A stretch of DNA of 25,453 bases, from positions 1-25,453 of the IMG/VR virus record IMGVR_UViG_3300042934_001336; one strand, 5' to 3'. Below the pieces are notes generated by a model. It did not search any database. It was not told where the DNA came from and saw only the letters and a list, made by a program, of their open reading frames with translations. This document shows, piece by piece, positions 7,202-15,655 of the stretch. This stretch comes from a virus. The number at the start of each line of letters is the position of its first letter. Position 1 is the first letter of the stretch. The position numbers and the translations under genes are program-made.

Positions 7202-8146
7202 TTGACAGGTGTTGGAAACAGTGAAGGGGCAAAAAGGACGGCAAAGGGTATTGTGAAAAGTCAGTTGGTGAATGGAGCATTTCCGTTTAGCACAAATCAC
7301 ATTAACCCGATTGGTGCAGATGCTTATTTAAGGTCGGGAGCTATATGTTGGGTTGCTTATTCTTTAGGTTATTATTTGGAAATGTACCCTAATTCTACCA
7401 TTGAAAAAGACGTAAAACAATGCTTAATCAAAGCTTTGGAATATTTAAAAATACTTCAAGACAATACCAAAGGCGGACTAATTAAAGGTGGCTCAGGAAG
7501 GTATACGACAAGCGGAGGGATTGAAACATTTGACCCTAATTATATTATTCCGTGGGTATCAACAGAACATAATATTGATGCTTATTTTGCTTTCAAGCAA
7601 GCAGGAAATGTATTAGCAAATGCAGGTTATACAAGCATTGCAACAGCAATTGGAAATTCAATAATAGCACGATTATACAATTCAACAGAAAACCGAATGT
7701 ATCAAGGTATCAATGCCGATGGAACACCCGACACAGCCGATGCACTCGATATAAATTCATGGGGCGCTATCGCTATGGTTGCTCTAGGCCAAAGAGAATA
7801 TGCGGTTAAATTATTGAAGCGAGCCGAGCGGTATTATTCAACAGTTGACGAAGAAACAGGTGCGTTAGGATACAAGCCGTATTCAGCCGAATTAGGTTAT
7901 CCCAATGCAAAGGACACCGTTTGGTTTGAAGGGAGCTTTGGCGTTGCTTTGGCCTACTACAAAATTGGTAATGTTGAAAAGTATAATCAACTTTTGGACG
8001 GACTTTATAAGTTCAAGGAATCAGACGGAGCATTTAGATATGCAACATTGCGTGATTCAACTTATGAAATCACTAATAATAAAGCTATTGCAAGTACTGC
8101 ATGGTTTGTGTTAGCAAATAACCTCGCAAATAATGTTTGGAAATAA
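7202..8146 (+). CDS. Glycosidase-like (alpha/alpha)-barrel protein, possibly the C-terminal part of the upstream protein
   Basis: The sequence has repeated helix pairs typical of six-hairpin glycosidase-like barrels: WVSTEHNIDAYFAF, LDINSWGAIAMVALG, TVWFEGSFGVALAYYKIG and a final IASTAWFVLANN. Proteins of this type bind or cleave sugar polymers. With the phosphatase before it, this points to a tail-borne depolymerase. Initiation is doubtful. The listed start is a TTG, and protein-like sequence extends in frame upstream to 7127, immediately after the TAA that ends the 4373 gene. The next in-frame ATG is about 60 codons in. The simplest reading is one 1257-codon gene broken by a stop, so this may be made by readthrough or reinitiation, or may be a degraded half. 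A terminator follows at 8221. Confidence 0.65.
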   Translation: MTGVGNSEGAKRTAKGIVKSQLVNGAFPFSTNHINPIGADAYLRSGAICWVAYSLGYYLEMYPNSTIEKDVKQCLIKALEYLKILQDNTKGGLIKGGSGRYTTSGGIETFDPNYIIPWVSTEHNIDAYFAFKQAGNVLANAGYTSIATAIGNSIIARLYNSTENRMYQGINADGTPDTADALDINSWGAIAMVALGQREYAVKLLKRAERYYSTVDEETGALGYKPYSAELGYPNAKDTVWFEGSFGVALAYYKIGNVEKYNQLLDGLYKFKESDGAFRYATLRDSTYEITNNKAIASTAWFVLANNLANNVWK

Positions 8147-8220
8147 AAAATAATTCAAACTAAATAAAACTTGACACTGTTATAGTCCAAACGTTTCATA
8201 AAATAGGTTAATATATGGCA

Positions 8221-8256
8221 AAGCCCTAGTTACTCCCCAAGTGCTAGGGCTTTTTT
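8221..8256 (+). terminator. Strong intrinsic terminator
   Basis: The stem AAGCCCTAG / CTAGGGCTT (9 bp) has a loop that can fold further (ACT / AGT), followed by a run of six T. It closes the tail-fibre unit. Confidence 0.9.
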
Positions 8257-8320
8257 GTTTTAAAATTTTCAAAACTTTATTGGGTGGCATATTGTTATCA
8301 AACAGTTTTTCATAGGTAGT

Positions 8321-8356
8321 AAACGCTCGATAGACTCCCCATCTATGAGCGTTTTT
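8321..8356 (+). terminator. Second hairpin terminator after the tail-fibre unit
   Basis: AAACGCTC-g-ATAGA pairs with TCTAT-GAGCGTTT around a CTCCCCA loop with one bulged G, then a T run. It overlaps the stop codon of the reverse-strand gene at 8343. The T run suits the + direction; the reverse direction has only a short one. Confidence 0.75.
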
Positions 8357-8834
8357 TATTTATGGATTTAAGCCACGGAAATTGGTTGTTCTCTATCATT
8401 TCAATGACAATATTCAAGTCAGCAGCCGTGAACCATTGTGCGGAGAATTTAAGTGTTAAGTTACTTATCCAGCCCTGAATTTCACAATAATATAAACTTC
8501 CCAAATCGCTATTATTACACATGAATCTGTAGGCATATTTTTGACCAGTATAATTAAGATTTGATACTGTTATTATTTCTCTTTTTTCACCGTAATATGC
8601 AAGACAAAGCATTTTAGATTCGTATTTATGTATTAAAGCGTCAATGATTATATTCTCTAATTCCTTGTTTAAATTACCTTCTTCCAACCGCCAAAGGTGG
8701 TATTGTTGTTTGAATAGGAATTTTGAATTATTCTTACCAAATACGTAATAATCAATTGTTGTTTTACCCTCATCCACTACCTTAATAAATACACTATACT
8801 GTTTGTTTCTATATACAAATTCCAAATTCTCCAT
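8343..8834 (-). CDS. Hypothetical protein, accessory (moron-type) gene
   Basis: I do not recognise this 163-residue protein. It begins MENLEFVYRNKQYSVFI, alternates predicted strands and aromatic residues, and ends basic (KSINKKRS). There is no signal peptide, membrane segment or catalytic motif that I can see. It lies on the strand opposite to the virion genes, between the tail-fibre unit and the baseplate gene, and ends in a hairpin at 8321-8356. A TAnnTTTG-like box (TAATTTTG on the reverse strand, 8839-8846) sits only a few bases before the start, so its transcript could be nearly leaderless. No matching TTTG lies at the usual distance, so this promoter is weakly supported. Orientation and isolation suggest an independently expressed accessory gene. 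Confidence 0.6.
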   Translation of the reverse strand: MENLEFVYRNKQYSVFIKVVDEGKTTIDYYVFGKNNSKFLFKQQYHLWRLEEGNLNKELENIIIDALIHKYESKMLCLAYYGEKREIITVSNLNYTGQKYAYRFMCNNSDLGSLYYCEIQGWISNLTLKFSAQWFTAADLNIVIEMIENNQFPWLKSINKKRS

Positions 8835-8988
8835 CTAACAAAATTATAAATGGATTTTTATGATTGCTAATTATTTTAGTATTTTATTTTAGAGACTATT
8901 ATAATTAAAAGGGGGGATAGGTTATAGTGGCAATATTGAAACATGTTCCAGAGATTTTACTATACTCAAAATGTTTGTATATCTTGCT

Positions 8989-8996
8989 TATCTTTG
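8989..8996 (+). promoter_or_regulatory. Bacteroidota-type -7 box TATCTTTG
   Basis: An exact TAnnTTTG match, 32 nt before the preferred ATG at 9029. A TTTG lies upstream (8974-8977), but 11 nt away rather than the usual 19-21, so the -33 element is not convincing. Confidence 0.45.
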
Positions 8997-9028
8997 ACTA
9001 TATTAAGCTAAAAAATACCATATATTTT

Positions 9029-9802
9029 ATGAAAAATAAAAACAAACGACGTCTTATTATCGGACTCATAGCAATCATGTCTTATATAATTCTATATCTA
9101 TTATTCATCAATAGTAAGGCGAACGAAGCAGATAAAACTTTATATGATACGATAAACAATATATTTGGATTGGGGATAAATGCGATGACAATTTATTTTG
9201 TTTTTAAAACATATAAAAAGCAAGAAGAACAAATTGATATTCAAAAAATTGAAATTGACGAAAGTAAAAAAGAATTAGAATTCAACAGAGCATTAGATAT
9301 AATTAATAGAAAATTAGAGCATACTCTGCATGAATTTAAAAGGAGTAACGAGTTCGACAAAACCTTGTTCGGTAAATATGAATATCATTGTAAGTGGCTT
9401 ATTACTAGTTATTTGAAAGCGAGTGATGAATCTTCAATTTCGATTGAAGTGTTTTTAAAAGATAAGTTAATTAGCATACCACATAGGCAAAAAGCTTGTT
9501 TGGAAGTATTTCAGTTTTTATCAGGCCAGTTTTTTCTTTATGCGAACATACTAGTTACGTATAATTTAAAAGAGTCAGACAAACATAGAATAAAAGAATT
9601 TATTATGCTTTCAATCTCAAATGACCTAACTGATATTATATCAATATTTCATGATTGGTTTTTACCAGAAATTCAAAATTTTGAAACATACAATCAATCT
9701 CCCTATTTGAAAGATTTAAATAGACATATTAAGATGTGTACAAGTTTTGCAAGAAGTGAGTACGAGCTATTTATCGAAGAATACAAGCTCGTAAAGGGAT
9801 AA
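9029..9802 (+). CDS. Two-helix membrane-anchored accessory protein; function unknown
   Basis: This 257-residue protein starts with a basic patch (MKNKNKRRL), then a membrane helix (about 9-27), a short loop and a second hydrophobic helix (about 45-59). A long charged helical region (KKQEEQIDIQKIEIDESKK) and a cytoplasmic-type helical domain follow. The plan resembles proteins annotated as putative phage abortive-infection or superinfection-exclusion factors, but I see no diagnostic motif. An in-frame GTG at 8927, after a G-rich stretch, would add 34 residues. I prefer ATG 9029 because the extension looks non-coding and contains the TATCTTTG promoter-like box. The gene sits between tail genes and lacks the CCAATATTTAT motif, so it is probably expressed separately, perhaps from a prophage. 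Confidence 0.6.
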   Translation: MKNKNKRRLIIGLIAIMSYIILYLLFINSKANEADKTLYDTINNIFGLGINAMTIYFVFKTYKKQEEQIDIQKIEIDESKKELEFNRALDIINRKLEHTLHEFKRSNEFDKTLFGKYEYHCKWLITSYLKASDESSISIEVFLKDKLISIPHRQKACLEVFQFLSGQFFLYANILVTYNLKESDKHRIKEFIMLSISNDLTDIISIFHDWFLPEIQNFETYNQSPYLKDLNRHIKMCTSFARSEYELFIEEYKLVKG

Positions 9803-9819
9803 GTTTATATACTGTTCTG

Positions 9820-9830
9820 CCAATATTTAT
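9820..9830 (+). promoter_or_regulatory. Late-gene leader motif CCAATATTTAT, copy 3
   Basis: An exact copy, 8 nt before the ATG at 9839 and 17 nt after the stop of the accessory gene. Confidence 0.75.
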
Positions 9831-9838
9831 GGTAAAAG

Positions 9839-12094
9839 ATGGTCAAAAAATACAATCTATTCATAATGTCGGACGGCAATAATGAAGTCTTTGAACTTGA
9901 TATTGATACGTTCGACACTTCAACTGTTTTTGCTGTTGAAAACCTTCAAGATATAACAAAGCGTAATGATACCATTACATATGATATAAAGTTATTACGT
10001 ACAAAAAATAACAATATTGCGCTTGGTAATCTATTTGATATTTCTACATTTTCATCCCCAATGTATCACCAACAATTAGGGCATAACTATACCCCTAACC
10101 AATTGGTTAATTGCCAACTTTATGAAGATAGTACTCAATTGTTAAAAGGCAAATTGCAAATTGTTGATTTCAATAAAACCGAATACAATGCAGTGATAAC
10201 AGGGGAGGTCGTTAGCTTCATGGGTAATATCAAAGACCGTTACTTACATGAACTTGATAGCTTATCGGAGACCGTGCAATTTAATTACACTTACATTACT
10301 CCAACTTGGATAAGTTCAACATCATCTTATTTATTCCCAATGCTCGATTACGGTGTCGATTATCGTACAGGTAATTATGACCAATATGATAATAACTACG
10401 ATATAAACAATTTACGACCTGCATTCTATCTGAAATCCTATTTCAACGCAATCTTTAAGGGGTTTCGATTTGACGAAACAAAGCAAATTTACACTCAAAG
10501 AAAACAAGATAACACGTTATTAAACAATAACGCGGTCGATTTGTCAAAAATTGATGGCATTATTAATAACGTATTCATCCCAAATAACTTTGAAAACTTT
10601 ACTCGTATTGAAGAAGGTCTAGTGACTAAGATATTAATGTTCAATCCTGGGCAGGTAGGTGATAATGGAACCTTGCAAACTATCAATGGAGTGGCAAATC
10701 AATTTAATTCGTCTGTTGATGATTTTTGGACAGTTGGAACAAAGACAAATTTCAAGCTTTGGGAATCTAGCGGAGGGGGCGGAGTAACACAATTGTCTAT
10801 GCCTACTTTAAGACCAAACGATAAGTATGTGAATTGTACATTGCGTTTGCGTTTTCGCTTAGTGATGCCAAAGGGTACAATAGGTACTTGGATGGTAGGA
10901 CTTGCCGATGTAGCAGGAGCGAACAAGCTAGAGCAGGGGCAATTGAAGCATTATACAAAGGTGCAGAAAACGGATATTAATGTAAGTCAGGAATTTAATA
11001 TGGAATTTGATTTGCAAGTGGATAACTTACAAGGGGAATTTGCATTTGTATTTTTTCGGGAGGACCAGACCGCTGCCAATTCAAAAAATGAGACGGGAAT
11101 TGAATTTGATAACATCGCTATACAAGTAGGGAAACCAAATACAACAACGGAAATAAGCGTTGATTACAATGACACAATTGACGTATTTAATTACATTCCA
11201 AAGGATGTTAAGATTGTGGATTTTCTAAAGTCAGTGATGCAAATGTTCAATCTCTATTTATACCAAGATAAAGACATTCCCAATAGATTTATATTATCTA
11301 CCTACAATGATTTTTATAAGGACATTATCACTTTAAACTCCTCAAATGCGAAAGACTGGAGCAATAAAATTGAGTGGAGCAAAGCGAAATTCAAAACCAA
11401 TATTGATTTGCCAAAAAGTTATTCATTCAAATTCACAGAGGATAACGATATGATGAATAGTTATTATCAAAATACATACAAATCAAACTTTGGTGACTAT
11501 TCGGTAATTAATGAAAACGGAACAGAAGACGATAATGCAGTTGAATTGATTTTTTCACCAACTCAAAATTTGAGTCATTCAAAGGATTTAAAAAATCTTC
11601 CAATACTTTACGAAAGTGATTCATTGATGGGGGAAAAGAAGCCTTTTAAATCAAACATTAGGATGCTCTACAATAATGGTCTAAAATCGGTATCGCCTTC
11701 TTACGAAATTAAAAATGGTGATACATTAATAGGCTATCGACCGAATTACAATTACTGTAGTATGCTAAAATGGAATGTGTCCGACGTATTTGAAGGGATG
11801 TTACTTTTTGATATTCCATTCAACTTGATGACGTATGATTTTACCGCAATTAATAAATCAAAATCCCTCTTCTATCTATACTACACCAATAGGATAAAGG
11901 AGTTGACGGATAACAATTTGACCGTATTGGAAGTTGAAATATACCTTAGGAAAGAAGATATTGAACAACTAGATTTTACTAAGCCAATCTATGTGGAGAA
12001 TGAGGACGGTAATACATACTTTAAGCTTCTAGAGGTAAATTACAATAACAACACGCTGTTGTCAAAATGTAAGTTGCAAAAAATAACTGTATAA
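9839..12094 (+). CDS. Baseplate / tail-tip hub-like structural protein
   Basis: This 751-residue protein opens with a domain I associate with the large baseplate proteins of Bacteroidota siphophages: an acidic start (VFELDIDTFDTSTVF), then the conserved-looking LQDITKRNDTITYDIKLL, RTKNNNIALGNLF and LLKGKLQIV stretches (about residues 33-112). The motif 'DI..R....S....LP.T..N...FG..FD' marks this family. A middle beta-rich region (about 300-430) looks like a carbohydrate-binding-type insert, and the C-terminal part (VKIVDFLKSVMQMFNLYLYQD) matches the hub style. It stands directly before the tape measure gene, as tail-tip genes often do in either order. It ends shortly before a strong terminator. 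The family is likely; the exact place in the tip is inferred. Confidence 0.6.
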   Translation: MVKKYNLFIMSDGNNEVFELDIDTFDTSTVFAVENLQDITKRNDTITYDIKLLRTKNNNIALGNLFDISTFSSPMYHQQLGHNYTPNQLVNCQLYEDSTQLLKGKLQIVDFNKTEYNAVITGEVVSFMGNIKDRYLHELDSLSETVQFNYTYITPTWISSTSSYLFPMLDYGVDYRTGNYDQYDNNYDINNLRPAFYLKSYFNAIFKGFRFDETKQIYTQRKQDNTLLNNNAVDLSKIDGIINNVFIPNNFENFTRIEEGLVTKILMFNPGQVGDNGTLQTINGVANQFNSSVDDFWTVGTKTNFKLWESSGGGGVTQLSMPTLRPNDKYVNCTLRLRFRLVMPKGTIGTWMVGLADVAGANKLEQGQLKHYTKVQKTDINVSQEFNMEFDLQVDNLQGEFAFVFFREDQTAANSKNETGIEFDNIAIQVGKPNTTTEISVDYNDTIDVFNYIPKDVKIVDFLKSVMQMFNLYLYQDKDIPNRFILSTYNDFYKDIITLNSSNAKDWSNKIEWSKAKFKTNIDLPKSYSFKFTEDNDMMNSYYQNTYKSNFGDYSVINENGTEDDNAVELIFSPTQNLSHSKDLKNLPILYESDSLMGEKKPFKSNIRMLYNNGLKSVSPSYEIKNGDTLIGYRPNYNYCSMLKWNVSDVFEGMLLFDIPFNLMTYDFTAINKSKSLFYLYYTNRIKELTDNNLTVLEVEIYLRKEDIEQLDFTKPIYVENEDGNTYFKLLEVNYNNNTLLSKCKLQKITV

Positions 12095-12096
12095 GA

Positions 12097-12104
12097 TATA
12101 TTTG
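12097..12104 (+). promoter_or_regulatory. Possible promoter box TATATTTG in a short intergenic region
   Basis: An exact TAnnTTTG match just after the baseplate gene stop. A GTTG (one mismatch to TTTG) lies 20 nt upstream. The only thing downstream before the terminator at 12150 is about 45 nt with no ORF, so a transcript from here would be a short RNA ending in the hairpin. Confidence 0.3.
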
Positions 12105-12149
12105 TTCAAACAAAGACCCACATATATCTACCAGAGTATGTATAATGAT

Positions 12150-12176
12150 GGCTCCCCTGATCGGGGAGCCTTTTTT
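12150..12176 (+). terminator. Strong intrinsic terminator
   Basis: GGCTCCCC pairs with GGGGAGCC (8 bp, mostly G-C) with a short loop, then TTTTTT. It lies 23 nt before the late motif of the tape measure gene. Confidence 0.92.
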
Positions 12177-12198
12177 GTTTCCACCCTTTGCCATTGAG

Positions 12199-12209
12199 CC
12201 AATATTTAT
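12199..12209 (+). promoter_or_regulatory. Late-gene leader motif CCAATATTTAT, copy 4
   Basis: An exact copy, 10 nt before the ATG at 12220. The upstream TTGAG is shared with the copy at 17860. Confidence 0.75.
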
Positions 12210-12219
12210 CTAAAAAATT

Positions 12220-14949
12220 ATGGCTATTAAAGGCAGTAACAATAAAGAAGAAATATTACTTGGTGTCCAAATTGATGTTGAATCAGCAGAGAAAAAAATT
12301 CAAGAACTTGAAAAGAAGCTTGATGCGTTGGAAGAGGTTAAATTAAAAGTCAGTGGCGATGCACTTGCACAAGTCAATATGGAGATTGACCAAACTACAA
12401 AAGCAATCAAAGACCTAAATGAGATAATTATTCAACCCTCTTCCAAAGTTGACGAAATTCAAAATATTGGTAAGGTCGTTGAAGATTTAAATGAAAGCAT
12501 TGACGATGTTAACAAGAACAAAATCAAACCCCAAACGGATAATAAAGAGTTAAAAAATACTATCCTCTCATTGGACGAAATGGATGACTTATTATCAAAG
12601 CTCCGTGACGAGCAGAGAAGTTCAAAAGACCCTTTGCGATTACAGCAATTAGCTAATGAAGCCAAAGATTTAACACTCCAAATTGACGCTTTAGAGAATG
12701 GATTTGTTGACACTAATCAGACTATAGGATTGCTTGAAGACCGTTTATATGCTATGGCTCAGGCAGGGCAAACGGGTACCGAGGAGTTTAACAATATTCT
12801 GAACAAAGTTGCTGAATTGAAGCAACATGTCATCAATGTTGATATGGCCGTTGATTCGCTATCAGCCGATAAATGGGGCAAATTCGTTGAAGCAGGTGAA
12901 AACCTTACTGGGGTGCTTGGTGGTGTCACAGGAGCATTGCAATTAATGGGAATCGAGAGCAAGGGAGCGGAAGAGAATATTGCAAAGCTTATGCAATTGC
13001 AATCTATAATGCAGGGGTTGCAGTCTTTGAACCAATTCCGCAAACAATGGACAACTTTAATAACTTCCTTCAAACAAGCAAAAGAAGCAACCGATACAAT
13101 AAATAATATAGCTGATGCAACAGAGACGGCAAGCGATGCAACGGGTACATTAACATCTGCAACACAGGGGGCAACAACAGCAACAACAGCCTTTGGTACC
13201 GCCTTTAAAGCCGTGGGGATAGGGATTTTAATTGCTGGGTTGACTTACCTAATCGCCAATTTTGACAAGCTTAAAAAAGTTGTTTTTAATCTTGTCCCAG
13301 GGCTTAAAGATGTAGCGGAATTTGTGGGCAAAATCATTGAGAAAGTGACGGATTTTATCGGTATTACCTCGGAAGCTGAAAGGCAGTTAGAGCGATTGAA
13401 AAAGTTGAATGAAGGTATTACAACAGGAATTGCAAGTCAAATCGAGATGCTCCAAGCGCAAGGAAATAAAGAAAAAGAAATCTATGAATTAAGTTTAAGA
13501 CAAAACTCCTTAAAACGTCAATCTTTAATTGAAACGGCTAAAGTCAATAAGAAGCTGAATGACGAAGAGCAAAAGCAACTCATTGAACTCAATACGGAGC
13601 GCAATGTATTAATACTTTCAGAACGAAAGCGTATAAGTGACCTTGCTAAAGAGCGAGAAGATAAGGCAAAGCAAGAATATGATACATTACTTAATCAACT
13701 TAAAGGCTATCTTAAAGAAGCTGAAAAAATCACTTATGCTTCCAACCACAATTCAAGACAGACAGATTTAAAAAATCTATCTGACAAATACAAAGAACAG
13801 ATTGCAGTAGCGAGAAAGCTAAATCAAGATATTAGTAAGCTCGAACAATCCGAAAGAATAGAACGTAATATTATCAACAAGAAATATGATGATGAATATT
13901 TTAACTATATAAAGGGCAATAGTCGTCAATTCCTTGATGATTTCAGCCGTGAGTACTTAGAGACCATCGAAGGTTATAATAGGCAAAAAGAAAATGCGAC
14001 AACAGAACAAAAAGCTGATTTAGATGTAAGGCTGAATAATCAATTATTGTACTTATCCCAATTGAAGCAATTAGCCATTTCCCAAAAGGAAGCGGAAAAG
14101 GATTTAAATTCCTCTTCAACCACAAATGAGATAAACGAAGATGATAGCTTTAAAATCCAAAAACAAAAGTTAGATGCTCAGTTACAAGCTACAAAAGATT
14201 ACGAAGATACTTTACTGCTTATAACAACGGAGTCTAAAAATCTTGAAAATTCCGAAATCCAAAGGTTATACGAAGAAGGTCAAGCGAGGTTAAAAGAGTT
14301 AATGTTAGACCCTGCAATTAATGCGAATGAAATAACTAATGTGCAGGCTGAATTGAATGCAAAATTGGGTGCTATTGACGCAAATAATAAGGAAATTGAA
14401 GATGCTACAAAAAAGCACAATGACAACATTTTGAAAGTTGAAAAGGCAAACGTAAAAGCAAAGAAAAAAATCGACGAAGAAGAGAAAAAAGCAAAACTTG
14501 AAAAACTAGGAGCAATCGGAGATGCAACGGAACAAGCAAGTCAATTACTAGGGGAAAGCACAGCATTAGGTAAAACTTTAGCAATTTCAAGTTCTTTGAT
14601 TAGTTCTTATTCAGCAGGCGCAAAAGTATTAGATACCGTTCCATTTCCTGCAAATATTCCTGCAATGGCATCGGTCATATTATCAGGCTTGAATACTGTT
14701 AAAAAAATAATATCAGTCAAAGTGCCTAATGATAATGGCTCAGGTGGAGCAGGAGCAGACGCACCATCATTCAGCGCACCGGTGATTAATTCAACAGTTC
14801 TAAAAACGGCTGAAAACGGTACAGATAAACTGAGCGATGTAATCACCCAAAGCAACGAAAATCAAGTTGTCAAAGCTTATATTACTAATTCTGATATTGA
14901 GACAAACGAACAAAAAAACCAATTTATAAAAAGAACATCGAGCTATTGA
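12220..14949 (+). CDS. Tail tape measure protein
   Basis: This 909-residue protein is mostly helical and rich in coiled-coil heptads (AEKKIQELEKKLDALEEVKL at the start; charged Lys/Glu helices around 390-780). A hydrophobic segment GIGILIAGLTYLIANF lies near residues 330-348, and a second apolar stretch near 787-834 (AISSSLISSYSAGAKVLDTV). Length, coiled coils and central apolar helices are the usual signature of tape measure proteins. These set siphophage tail length and may enter the host membrane during DNA injection. By the common rule of about 0.15 nm per residue, the tail would be roughly 135 nm. The start follows a late motif and the gene is preceded by a terminator, so it forms its own unit. 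Its chaperone gene lies at 1499. Confidence 0.9.
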   Translation: MAIKGSNNKEEILLGVQIDVESAEKKIQELEKKLDALEEVKLKVSGDALAQVNMEIDQTTKAIKDLNEIIIQPSSKVDEIQNIGKVVEDLNESIDDVNKNKIKPQTDNKELKNTILSLDEMDDLLSKLRDEQRSSKDPLRLQQLANEAKDLTLQIDALENGFVDTNQTIGLLEDRLYAMAQAGQTGTEEFNNILNKVAELKQHVINVDMAVDSLSADKWGKFVEAGENLTGVLGGVTGALQLMGIESKGAEENIAKLMQLQSIMQGLQSLNQFRKQWTTLITSFKQAKEATDTINNIADATETASDATGTLTSATQGATTATTAFGTAFKAVGIGILIAGLTYLIANFDKLKKVVFNLVPGLKDVAEFVGKIIEKVTDFIGITSEAERQLERLKKLNEGITTGIASQIEMLQAQGNKEKEIYELSLRQNSLKRQSLIETAKVNKKLNDEEQKQLIELNTERNVLILSERKRISDLAKEREDKAKQEYDTLLNQLKGYLKEAEKITYASNHNSRQTDLKNLSDKYKEQIAVARKLNQDISKLEQSERIERNIINKKYDDEYFNYIKGNSRQFLDDFSREYLETIEGYNRQKENATTEQKADLDVRLNNQLLYLSQLKQLAISQKEAEKDLNSSSTTNEINEDDSFKIQKQKLDAQLQATKDYEDTLLLITTESKNLENSEIQRLYEEGQARLKELMLDPAINANEITNVQAELNAKLGAIDANNKEIEDATKKHNDNILKVEKANVKAKKKIDEEEKKAKLEKLGAIGDATEQASQLLGESTALGKTLAISSSLISSYSAGAKVLDTVPFPANIPAMASVILSGLNTVKKIISVKVPNDNGSGGAGADAPSFSAPVINSTVLKTAENGTDKLSDVITQSNENQVVKAYITNSDIETNEQKNQFIKRTSSY

Positions 14950-14954
14950 TTTTT

Positions 14955-14981
14955 AGCCCATCATAACCGAGGGGTTTTTTA
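14955..14981 (+). terminator. Weak terminator-like sequence
   Basis: A short CCC / GGG pairing followed by TTTTTT comes right after the tape measure stop. The stem is poor, so this is tentative, although its place matches the stronger terminators of the other units. Confidence 0.3.
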
Positions 14982-14989
14982 TTCTACAT

Positions 14990-15000
14990 CCAATATTTAT
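14990..15000 (+). promoter_or_regulatory. Late-gene leader motif CCAATATTTAT, copy 5
   Basis: An exact copy, 11 nt before the ATG at 15012, with an A-rich spacer. Confidence 0.75.
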
Positions 15001-15011
15001 TTAAAAAAAAT

Positions 15012-15614
15012 ATGGATAGAAAACTTTATGAGCTAAAAGTAAATCCCGATATAGGTATGGACGTAAACGTGATTTCAATTGTTGATTCCCCTGCTGTTGA
15101 GAGTTCATTTTTAGCATTCTCAAAGCAAGAAAAGAAAGAAACCTTTGCCGTTGCTAATGAGGATAGGATGGAATTAATAGGAGTGGCAATGATACCTGAT
15201 AAAATAATACCACGTTTTGATGGAGCCACCAAAGAAGAATATGATGTGTTTTTCTCAAAGGACACCATTCGCACAATTGCACAAAACTATTTTTATTCGG
15301 GCTATCAGCATTCTATCAACCTTCAACATTCGGACACTTTTGTTAATGCACATGTGTGGCAAAGTTATATTGTAGATTCATTTTTGGGGTTGAATGCTCC
15401 GAACGGAATTGAAGCAATTGACGGCACTTGGATAGTCGGTGTACAACTTGATAAGGCCGATACAGGTTCCCAAAAACTTTGGAAATTCATCAAAGACGGA
15501 ACATACACAGGATTCTCAGTTGAGGGCTATTTTATCAACCAATTAACACAAAATTTTAACTCCCAAATCACACTTGAACAAGAAATAGATAAGGCTTTAA
15601 AGTCTCTAAAATAG
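15012..15614 (+). CDS. Prohead protease, XkdF-like (peptidase S78-type)
   Basis: This 200-residue protein begins MDRKLYELKVNPDIGMDVNV, followed by IVDSPAVESSFLAF. The pattern 'YEL..NP....V..IS.VD.PAVE..FLAF' marks the XkdF-like proteases of Bacteroidota phages. The candidate catalytic His106 lies in LQHSD and Ser169 in GFSVEGYF, matching the usual 'H' and 'G.S.EGYF' sites. The enzyme trims scaffold and capsid proteins during head maturation. The next two genes are the scaffold and the major capsid protein, as expected. The start follows a late motif. Confidence 0.85.
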   Translation: MDRKLYELKVNPDIGMDVNVISIVDSPAVESSFLAFSKQEKKETFAVANEDRMELIGVAMIPDKIIPRFDGATKEEYDVFFSKDTIRTIAQNYFYSGYQHSINLQHSDTFVNAHVWQSYIVDSFLGLNAPNGIEAIDGTWIVGVQLDKADTGSQKLWKFIKDGTYTGFSVEGYFINQLTQNFNSQITLEQEIDKALKSLK

Positions 15615-15627
15615 GAAAAACAACCGC

Positions 15628-15638
15628 CCAATATTTAT
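15628..15638 (+). promoter_or_regulatory. Late-gene leader motif CCAATATTTAT, copy 6
   Basis: An exact copy, followed by TGG to complete the 14-base inverted repeat (15628-15641). It lies 17 nt before the ATG at 15656, the longest spacer of the eight. Confidence 0.75.
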
Positions 15639-15655
15639 TGGAAAGAAAGACAAAA

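Noticed and set aside
8927-9028. GTG start for the two-helix accessory protein
   Set aside because: It follows a G-rich stretch, but the added 34 residues look like AT-rich non-coding sequence and contain a TATCTTTG promoter-like box. ATG 9029 fits better, although this is not certain.
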